Shown here in pieces: positions 55,487 through 64,000 of a stretch of DNA of 64,000 nucleotides. This DNA comes from Strigamia acuminata (lineage: Eukaryota > Arthropoda > Chilopoda > Geophilomorpha > Linotaeniidae). A program made the position numbers and the translations under genes. Location: the NCBI GenBank assembly GCA_949358305.1, contig OX442318.1, positions 62,001 through 126,000 on the forward strand. The letters run 5' to 3'. Every line of letters begins with the position of its first letter. The stretch's first letter is position 1. The notes beneath the pieces were generated by a model. It did no database searches. It had not been told where the DNA came from and saw nothing but the letters and a program-made list of their open reading frames with translations.

Positions 55487-57344
55487 CCGACCAGTGTCCG
55501 AAAATGGTATGTTTTTGACTAAAATATTTATCCAGTAAGAATTTTTTAAATTGTTTGGAATGACGATTTTTTTTATTATTAATTATTATTAATAATACGA
55601 AAAGCTTTACGGTACGTAAATAACTCAACAAAAAAATATTTGTGATTTCTACTTTCTGCTCGTCAAATCGCATTGGAATAAAAAGCATTACCGGTATTAT
55701 TTTTTCTGTTTGGAATCAATAATTTTCCACTATCATAATATTTTAATTTAAAAATTAAGTTTTGAAAAAAGTTTTTTATTATGTTGTCTGTATGTGGGTT
55801 TGATTCCATTTAGGTCACTTTCTTTTCAATTTTTTTTAAATTTTAAATTTTATTTATTTATTTATTTATTTATTTTTTTTTTTAATGAGTCTAATTTCGA
55901 GACACTTTGATAAAATGATCCAGTACTGACTCCTTTTCGAAGTGAGCTAGATGACTTTGCTTATTTATTGATTGACTTGTAAATTTCAATGTTGTTATTT
56001 TTAGACTCATTTCTCGTTGCTGGCTCTTCGTTTAGACAGATCATACCTATTGATTTGATTGCATGTGTAAAGTATTTTTTATTTTATTTTATACTTTGGA
56101 GTCATCCACTCTGTCATTTAAGTAAATATCCGCATACCGTGTCAACAAGTGGTCAAGTTTCTTGAATTCCTCACTTTGCCCCTTCAATTAAGGACAATAC
56201 ACACACTGACCCTCTTTGTCCCCTCTTTGGAAGGTTCACAACTTTATTTGTCGGCATCGAATTTCAAAAAGAATTGTTTCTGTTCTGATGGGATCGAGTT
56301 TGTCCTTTTATTACCCTCGATTTTTTTTTTTTTTTTTTTGCATAAGTTTTCGAAATGTTAGTCAAAGACCCTTTATTATCTAGGGCGTAATTGAATTGCT
56401 CGAATTTTTAGTAGTCGGACCAGTTGGGGCTATTGCTTTGGGGACAGGCGGAAAGGGACATGAGATAAAAACAAAATTTTTATAGTTAAGAACTAGCAGC
56501 TAAGAACACGACATCTGTCAATTGACCTGGTATTTGGAAAGGATTTTTTAAATCAAAGTTTATTGCATCTTAACTCAAAAGTCAGATGGTTTAAAATTCA
56601 TACAAACACACCCTAACAGTGAGGAGGAGGAGATAGTGAGGAGAGGGATAGGGAGAGAGGACGACTGTAAAAACAATGTCGGAGCTTCAGGGGTTAGCCT
56701 TCAAGTCGCCCAGGTCAAAACTCCTCCAAGATTTGATACAGGTCTAAGTTGTCAGTCGTGTGCGCTTAGTCGTTTGGAATCTGGTCAATGGACTTTGCAC
56801 GCAACAAAATCTCTTGTCCGTCACCGTCACGATCTTTGGATTTTATCTTTTTAAGCTCCTATGTAGCTTCACATTTTATAACGGCATTTTGTCACTGCCA
56901 GTTGGAACATTTGTCACTTTTTTCGGGTTGGTAAATTATCATTTTACTGTCGGTTGAATTTTATACCTTTATTATTTTATTTTATAATTTATTTTTCGAA
57001 ATTTATTTAGTGTGTTTTATTTGATTATTTTTTTTCAAGCCCCCATCTCAAATTCAAATTCAAATTCAAATCATTAGATGGTGATTTTTTGGGAAAACCG
57101 AATAAAATAAAATAAAATTATTTTTGTAAAATTTCGTATTTTGTCACTAGGCCGATTTCACGATCACTGTCACGTGAATTGAAACTCATCTAATCACGGA
57201 TCGGCATTATTATCACGTGATTTAATTCGCCAATCAAACCAAATAGGAAAAACCGTTGTTCCATTTGAACTTTGAACCGATGAGAGGATGGACGTGTTTC
57301 TGAAAAGGAGAAGAAATTAACGGCAAGTAATACTTTTTTAATCT
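55487..57344. other. anonymous AT-rich DNA with one candidate exon
   Basis: Low-complexity runs include TTTA repeats near 55852 and a T-run near 56320. At 56674 an ATG opens a 22-codon exon-like stretch (MSELQGLAFKSP...) ending CAG/GTCTAAG, preceded by a GA-rich tract. I do not recognise the product and see no second exon. CCAATCAAACC and CACGTGA words lie near 57160-57240. Confidence 0.25.
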
Positions 57345-59403
57345 ATTATCGGGGTTTGTTTCTCGGGGGGGGTTCTTAGCACAGGGGTGGACGACCTACG
57401 TAACTTACGTTATTATTTTGAGGAGGTTGTTCGCTGATGTTAAGGGGGGTTGGGGGGAAATGCGAGGTATTGTTAGTTGTTAGCCGGGGAATTATCGTTA
57501 GACGAGGGCGGGCCTCCGGGTTAGGTAGCTTGAGCTTAGTGTAGGCAAGATGAAGTAGCGGCCAATTTTAGATGGACCAGAAGGAGCTACTTATCTGGGG
57601 ATAGTTGGGAAGGGAGATAGGATAGAGTTAGGTGGCATTTTAAATTTTAAGTTTTTAATTTTTTTTTAAAATTTGTTTATTAATTTTTTTTTCTTTCTTT
57701 TTTTCTTTTCATGTTGACTGAATTCACGGAACCGGAAATTTAACAGGTACGTGTGTTACGTAAGTTTTGAAACGTTAGTGGCGTAAAAATCGAAAATTTT
57801 TTTCCATGTTTGATGACCTTGCCATTGTAGAAGGAAAATTGAAGTTTGGAGTTTGGACCAGTTGGACACACTGCACCATTAGACACGGGCACTTAAAAGG
57901 TAACGAGTGTTTTTTTTTTAATCCGTTGGGGATTTTTTCCAGGGGGGGTTCTCAGCACAGGAGTGGACGACCTGCGTAACTTACGTCATTATTTTGAGGA
58001 GATTGTTCGTTGATGTTAAGGGGGGTTGGGGGGAAATGCGAGGTATTGTTAGTTGTTAGCCGGGGAATTATCGTTAGACGAGGGCGGGCCTACGGGTTAG
58101 GTAGCATGAGCTTAGTGTAGGCAAGATGAAGTAGCGACCAATTTTAGATGGACCAGAAGGAGCTACTTATCTGGGGATAGTCGGGAAGGGAGATAGGATA
58201 GAGTTAGGTGGCATTTTAAATTTTAAGTTCTTAATTGTTTTTTTAAATTTGTTTATTAATTTTTTTTTCTTTCTTTTTTTCTTTTCATGTTGACTGAATT
58301 CACGGAACCGGAAATTTAACAGGTACGTGTGTTACGTAAGTTTTGAAACGTTAGTGGCGTAAAAATCGAAAATTTTTTTCCATGTTTGATGACCTTGCCA
58401 TTGTAGAAGGAAAATTGAAGTTTGGAGTTTGGACCAGTTGGACACACTGCACCATTAGACACGGGCACTTAAAAGGTAACGAGTGTTTTTTTTTTAATCC
58501 GTTGGGGATTTTTTCCAGGGGGGGTTCTCAGCACAGGAGTGGACGACCTGCGTAACTTACGTCATTATTTTGAGGAGATTGTTCGTTGATGTTAAGGGGG
58601 GTTGGGGGGAAATGCGAGGTATTGTTAGTTGTTAGCCGGGGAATTATCGTTAGACGAGGGCGGGCCTACGGGTTAGGTAGCATGAGCTTAGTGTAGGCAA
58701 GATGAAGTAGCGACCAATTTTAGATGGACCAGAAGGAGCTACTTATCTGGGGATAGTCGGGAAGGGAGATAGGATAGAGTTAGGTGGCATTTTAAATTTT
58801 AAGTTCTTAATTGTTTTTTTAAATTTGTTTATTAATTTTTTTTTCTTTCTTTTTTTCTTTTCATGTTGACTGAATTCACGGAACCGGAAATTTAACAGGT
58901 ACGTGTGTTACGTAAGTTTTGAAACGTTAGTGGCGTAAAAATCGAAAATTTTTTTCCATGTTTGATGACCTTGCCATTGTAGAAGGAAAATTGAAGTTTG
59001 GAGTTTGGACCAGTTGGACACACTGCACCATTAGACACGGGCACTTAAAAGGTAACGAGTGTTTTTTTTTTAATCCGTTGGGGATTTTTTCCAGGGGGGG
59101 TTCTCAGCACAGGAGTGGACGACCTGCGTAACTTACGTCATTATTTTGAGGAGGTTGTTCGTTGATGTTAAGGGGGGTTGGGGGGAAATGCGAGGTATTG
59201 TTAGTTGTTAGCCGGGGAATTATCGTTAGACGAGGGCGGGCCTACGGGTTAGGTAGCATGAGCTTAGTGTAGGCAAGATGAAGTAGCGACCAATTTTAGA
59301 TGGACCAGAAGGAGCTACTTATCTGGGGATAGTCGGGAAGGGAGATAGGATAGAGTTAGGTGGCATTTTAAATTTTAAGTTCTTAATTGTTTTTTTAAAT
59401 TTG

Positions 59404-59453
<50 letters not shown>

Positions 59454-60070
59454 GACTGAATTCACGGAACAGGAAATTGAACAGGTCTGTGTTACGTTCG
59501 TTTTGAAACGTCAGTGGCGTAAAAATTTAAATTTTTTTTCCATGTTTGATGACCTCGCCATCTTAGAAGGAAATTTGAAGTTTGGACTAGTTGGACACAC
59601 TGCATCATTAGACATGGGCACTTAAAAGGTAACAAGTGTTTTTTTTAATCCGTTAAGGGTTTTTTTCCAGGGGGGGTTCTTAGCACAGGAGTGGACGACC
59701 TGCGTTACGAATGTCATTATTTTGAGGAGGTTGTTCACTGTTGTTAAGGGGGGATGGAAAGGGGATGTTAAGTATTGTTAGCTGGGGAATTATCGATAGA
59801 CGGAGGGCGGGTTAGGTAGCGTATGCTTAGTGCAGGCAAGACTAAGTAGCGAACAATTTTAGATGGATTAGAAGGGGCTACTTGTCTGGGGATAGACGGG
59901 AATGGACTAGAGATTAGTGTTTAGGTATTCGTAAAAAAATATTTACCGTTTACATTTTTCAAAATAGTTTTTAAGTTGGTTTATTTTTTTCTATTTTCAT
60001 GTCGACTGGAAATTACGAGCGAGGAATGGAAAAGGGGAATTTTCTTTTGCAACATTAACGTCAGTGGAAA
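57345..60070. repeat. 576-bp tandem repeat, about 4.7 copies
   Basis: The landmark AGCACAGG recurs at 57378, 57954, 58530, 59106 and 59682, a period of exactly 576 bp. Copies 2 and 3 look identical. The first differs modestly, and the copy after 59682 is diverged. The fourth copy contains a 37-base T-run (59412-59448) where the others have mixed TTTCTTTC. Each unit holds an ATGTTGACTGAATTCACGGA word and a GTACGTGTGTTACGTAAG near-palindrome. I found no conserved frame. Confidence 0.95.
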
Positions 60071-60677
60071 TAAAAATTGATTTTTTTAAAAATGTTTTTT
60101 GACGTCGCCAATGAAATTTCTTTTTATTCGAGTGTTGGCTAATGAAGCGTCAGGCGAGAAATTGTACCCTGAAATAATTCTGAGAAAATGCCAACCTTTA
60201 TTTTGTAATTTTTATATTTTATTTATTATTCCCTGTATTAAAGTATGGAGGCGTGGGTGGTTACATTTTATTTACATAAATATAGGTTTGAACGGTTGGC
60301 GATAGATGACGACATTGACGAAAGGTGAGTTAGCTCGTAAGATGAAGCATCGCGGCTTCATCTTGAATAAATTGTGCGATGCCTAAGTTCAGTTCACCTT
60401 CAAGGCGACGTACGGCTTGGGAAATACTTACGGGTGAAACAAACAAGTTTCAAGTTGACGAAAAATGCGTTAATTTTTTTATTTCTTAATTTTTAGATCT
60501 GCATTTTACTTAAAGCGAAAATTACGCAAATCGATTTGATAAACCAGGAAAAAATTGCAGAATTAGGTATAAATGAGCAGGGAAATGGCATTTATTGTTT
60601 AACCTTGAAATCGTTGTGTAATCGCATAAACCCTGACAACGAGACAATTTAAATTCTCGTCGCGTTTTATTTGCAGT
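60071..60677. other. anonymous DNA upstream of ENPP-like gene
   Basis: No gene recognised. It contains the inverted words GATGAAGCATCGCGGCTTCATC (60340-60361, stem of about 9) and an ATTTGCAG just before the ENPP ATG. Confidence 0.4.
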
Positions 60678-62394
60678 ATGGAGACTTTGCTGTCTTCGTT
60701 GTTGCTATGTTTATTAGTTTTCTCAAGTGTCGCCTGTCTTCCCACGAATGTGTTACTTATGTGTTACTTAAGTGTTACTTATTCTCATCGATGGATTTCG
60801 CTGGGATTATTGAAACCATTTGAGTTTAGTCGGTTTTCCTTGGCTCGCTCGCGAAGGCATCCGGGCCGAGTACATGGGTCATGGAGGCACTGTATCCGTC
60901 CGAATCGAATCCCGGCTACTACTCGGTCGCCACTGGTAAAACAAAACAAATTGAAAAGAAATGGGTTTTTTGTTTTTGTTTAAATTTAATATTTGTAGGT
61001 TTATTTGGCGAAAGTCACGGTATGATCCTCAACCACATGTACGACGAGGAAAAGGATCGAATTTCGCAGATGAGTCCAAATACCATAGTGAAAGAGTCTT
61101 TTTGATGGGAGGATGCCGAGTTCATTTGGATCACTACGACCAAAAGAAACATCTCGACGGCCATGTTATCCTGGCCCGGATCGGTCACGGTCATTAATGG
61201 CCGATCGGCGCACATCGTCGAGCCGTATTCGCCCGTCGATGGCGTCGAGCATTTCAAATCCGATTTAAACAGGGTTTTAGATTTATTTCAGGCGGACGAG
61301 GTGCAATACGCGCAGGTGCGTTGTTGTTTTATTAATCAATTTGCAGTTTTGATTGACGTATTCATTTTTTTGTTTTTAGGTTTATTGCGAGCACACCGAT
61401 AAGGTTGGTCACATGCACGGACCTTATTCCGCCGAAATCGCCTTGGCAGTGCGGGAATTGGACCAAGTGATAAACCAATTTCTTGATAACATCACAATGA
61501 GAAGACTTAACAACTCGGTTAAATAAACGAGATAAAATCAATTAAATTTAAAATGAAATATTTATTTATTTATTTAATTTAGATTCATTTTGTTATTGTT
61601 TCTGATCATGGAACGGCAGCTACCGACTCAAATTCCGCTAAAAGGATACGAATCGATTATATTTTACCGGCCGAGGATATCGTTAGGACTCTGGTCAGAG
61701 GGTCCCACATGGGAATATATCCAGCCAATGGAGTCGATGTCGATCAAGTGAAAAGGATTTGATTGAAAATAAATGTGAAGCAAATTATTTTTATTTCATT
61801 TTTTAAATTAGATAATTAGTCGATTGAAAACGCGAGAAGGATTAGACGTTTACAAGAAGGAAGATATTCCGGAAAAGTATCATTTTAAAAACCACCGTCG
61901 TGTGCCTCCAATTTACATCGTCGTTCACAAAGGATACTTCATACAAGGGGTAAATTGATCGATTTGTAACCGAAAAATAGCATTTTATTTTTTGATTAAT
62001 AAAATATGTGTTTAACAGCTCGGAAGTAATAAACAGTTTCCGAACGAGTCGTCCGACAGACAATGGGGCGGATTCCATGGCTACGATCCCGCTGAGCCGG
62101 ACATGAGAGCAATATTTCTTGCATGGGGCTCTAGTAAGAAATTGTTAAATTATTTTCAATGACGATTTTAATTATTTTCAATGACGATTTTAATTATTTT
62201 CAATGACGATTTTAATTTTTTTTAATATTGTTTTTAATATTTTTAAATATTGTATTTTAATTTTGTAGGTTTTAAACGAGGTTACACGGCGGCTCCCATA
62301 CACATCACCGACCCGTACAATTTACTTAGTCATCTGATTGGCATCGAGCCGCTTTCGAATAACGGAACTTGTTCGAAAATGGCGGCCAGAAGGA
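60678..62394 (+). pseudogene. ENPP6/7-like ectonucleotide pyrophosphatase/phosphodiesterase, broken
   Basis: This secreted or GPI-type alkaline-phosphatase-fold phosphodiesterase starts with a signal peptide, METLLSSLLLCLLVFSSVAC. Exons: 60678-60935 (LIDGFRWDY metal site; PSESNPGYYSVATG nucleophile region with Ser), 60999-61315 (ESHGMILNHMYDE; SWPGSV), 61380-61517 (CEHTDKVGHMHGP metal site), 61583-61747 (VIVSDHG metal site), 61812-61949, 62019-62133 (GGFHGYDPAEPDMRAIFLAW) and 62269-62394 (GIEPLSNNGT). All later introns are GT-AG and in phase. Lesions: a GTGTTACTTA triplication (60750-60781) adds 22 bp; TGA at 60811; a 7-bp CATGG duplication near 60875-60885; and TGA at 61103 where Trp is expected. 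The last exon runs into a 576-bp-type repeat. The final exons look like ENPP6 or ENPP7 rather than ENPP1-3. A 22-bp motif is repeated three times in the 62134-62268 intron. Confidence 0.9.
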
Positions 62395-63330
62395 GCTACT
62401 TATCTGGGGATAGTCGGGAAGGGAGGTAGGATAGAGTGAGGCGGAATTTTAAATTCTTAATTGTTTTTTTAAATTTGTTTATTAATGTTTTTTTCTTCTT
62501 TTTTTCTTTTCATGTTGACTGAATTCACGGAACAGGAAATTGAACAGGTAGGTATATGTGTTCCGGAAGTTTTAAACCGTCAGTGGCGTAAAAATTAATT
62601 TTTTTTCCATGTTTGATGACTTCGCCATCTTAGAAGGAAATTTGAGGTTTGGACTAGTTGGACACACTGCATCATTAGACACGAGCACTTAAAAGGTAAT
62701 AAGTGTTTTTCTAATCCGTTGGGGATTTTTTCCAGGGGGGGTTCTTAGCATAGGAGTGGACGACCTGCATTACTTATGTCATTAATTTGAGGAGGTTGTT
62801 CGCTGATGTTAAGGGGGGTTGGGGAGAATTGCGAGGTATTGTTAGTTGTTAGCCGGGGAATTATCGTTAGGTGAGGGCGGGTATTCGGGTTAGGTACCAA
62901 GAGTTTAGTGTAGGCAAGATGAAGTAGCAACCGATTTTAGATGAACCAGAAGGGCTACTTATCTGGGGATAGTCGGGAAGGGACATAGATTTGGGTTAAG
63001 CGGCAATTTTTTTTTTAAATTTTGTTTATTAATCTGTTTACTAATGTTAGTTTTGATTTTTAATTTGCATGTCGACTGAGGAACAGGAAATCAAAAAATT
63101 GAATTTTTTTTTATGTTGGATGATGTCGCCATTGCAGAAGTAAATGGAAAATTGAGGTTTTGTGACTAGTTGTAGGACATTGCATCATTTGGCATCGGCA
63201 CTTGAAAAGGTAACGAGTATTTTCCAATGTGTTGACAGGGGGGGGTTTCTTAACATAGGAGTGGATGACCTGCGTTAGATGTGTTGTTATTTTGAGGAGG
63301 TTGTTTGCTGTTGTCAAGAAGGGATGTAGC
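62395..63330. repeat. diverged 576-bp repeat copies abutting ENPP
   Basis: It starts in the middle of the unit (GAAGGAGCTACTTATCTGGG). The landmark AGCATAGG lies near 62748 and AACATAGG near 63252. It contains about 1.6 copies with many indels, older than the array at 57345-60070. Confidence 0.85.
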
Positions 63331-63620
63331 ATATTATTTGATTTCAGGTTTTCAGGTTGCATAACCTTAAGGTTCACTGGTTTTTTGGATCCCAACAAAA
63401 AGTGTGCGTTTTCAATAAATACGTGGTGGATTTAAATTTTCACTTTTTAATTTGTAATTGCATGAATGTTTTTGCGGATGATGCCAAAGATTCGTTATTG
63501 GTGGAAACGGGATGAACTAAAGGTCAGGTGTCAGGCGTCAGGCACTTGACTATTCCAGACTAACTGTCAGGCGTCAGGCGATCTGAGCAACCCGCCGTCG
63601 TCGTCCTGGGCGGTGTCCGT
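63331..63620. other. anonymous spacer
   Basis: No gene seen. Contains a short direct repeat GTCAGGCGTCAGGC (about 63532 and 63567). Confidence 0.4.
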
Positions 63621-63624
63621 GCCG

Positions 63625-63913
63625 AGCAACACCGAAAGGCTTCGAAGACGTGGATGACGCACTGTCTATTAATTAAAATTAGAGTTTAATTTTTTTTATT
63701 AAAAAAAAAAATTGTTTAATTTTTTTTATTAAAAAAAAAATTGTTTAATTTTTTTATAGACATATGCTGAATGGCAATTGGGAATTGGGTGTGCACATTG
63801 CTGATGTGACTCACTACGTTATCCCCGATTCCCTCACCGATTTAGAAGCTCGTAGTCTGTCCACCGCCGTCTATTTAGCGGATCCACATGTTGCCGAGAA
63901 TCCTCAACAGTAA
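63625..63913 (+). pseudogene. DIS3L: DIS3/DIS3L exonuclease RNB-domain fragment
   Basis: DIS3-family proteins are exosome-linked 3'-5' RNases. The first exon ends PKGFEDVDDAL, the RNB active-site motif with its Asp cluster, with a GT donor at 63664. A 96-bp T/A-rich intron containing a duplicated run follows. The second exon (63760-63913) continues in phase: [20 protein letters not shown], then [11 protein letters not shown] and [14 protein letters not shown], stop at 63911. In intact homologues the frame continues to a DMLP...LCSL block. The following bases still resemble it weakly (LLLGNVHR), so the stop is premature. PKG.EDVDD and VYLAD favour DIS3L over DIS3. The gene is cut off upstream by rearrangement, and 63914-64000 shows nothing further. 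Confidence 0.8.
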
Positions 63914-64000
63914 TATTTGTTGCTCGGCAATGTCCACCGGCAAAACTAAATAAATCTCCAAATGTCGTAAACGTTTATCTCATCCACTTTATTTTATATT

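Noticed and set aside
59401-59625. 74-aa frame in the 576-bp repeat
   Set aside because: Driven by the T-run and open only in this copy; the other copies carry stops.
60678-62394. Functional ENPP gene
   Set aside because: Two frameshifts, two in-frame TGA codons and loss of the 3' end, despite good splice sites.

Overview
The window is eukaryotic, most likely an arthropod or similar invertebrate. It has AT-rich DNA, short GT-AG introns of about 50-70 bp, Ty1/copia and Ty3/gypsy retrotransposons, and fragments of animal genes: HFM1/MER3 meiotic helicase, GTF2H3 (TFIIH p34), VKORC1, an ENPP6/7-like ectophosphodiesterase and a DIS3/DIS3L exonuclease. No host gene in the window looks intact. The only long open frames belong to three retrotransposons. 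I saw no tRNA, rRNA or CRISPR.

Layout. 1-1720 is a 230-bp tandem repeat. 1942-2953 holds broken HFM1 helicase exons. About 2954-44460 is a tandem array of one composite unit, with a basic length of about 6.66 kb. Each full unit carries an HFM1 Sec63 exon piece, five GTF2H3 exons, a 1.4-kb array of a 21-bp minisatellite, the HFM1 piece again, a GTF2H3-to-HFM1 fusion with the HFM1 3' exons, and VKORC1 5' exons on the opposite strand. There is one partial unit (U0) and four full units: U1 10636-18613, U2 18614-29995, U3 29996-37973 and U4 37974 to about 44460. U1 and U3 carry the same 1312-bp solo LTR, and U2 and U4 do not. This points to duplication of a two-unit block. A Copia element (6033-10635) sits between U0 and U1, and a Gypsy element (24037-28753) sits in U2. 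Both have identical LTRs and occur once, so they are younger than the array.

44843-47940 is a second broken HFM1 locus. It is collinear at the 5' end and contains a perfect 99-bp inverted duplication of an HFM1 exon. 48333-54510 is a structurally complete second Gypsy element on the minus strand with a 6-bp target duplication. 54511-57340 is mostly anonymous DNA with one relic of an ENPP exon. 57345 to about 60070 is a 576-bp tandem repeat. 60678-62394 is an ENPP6/7-like gene with two frameshifts and two stop codons. Its 3' end is replaced by further 576-bp repeat copies. The window ends in a DIS3/DIS3L RNB-domain fragment with a premature stop.

Interpretation (inference). This is rearranged, repeat-amplified DNA, as found in heterochromatin, a non-recombining sex chromosome or a B chromosome. 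The most interesting possibility is that fragments of the meiotic crossover helicase HFM1, amplified and in one place folded into a perfect hairpin, are a source of small RNAs against the functional HFM1 gene elsewhere. That is a hypothesis only; the sequence shows the structure, not the function.
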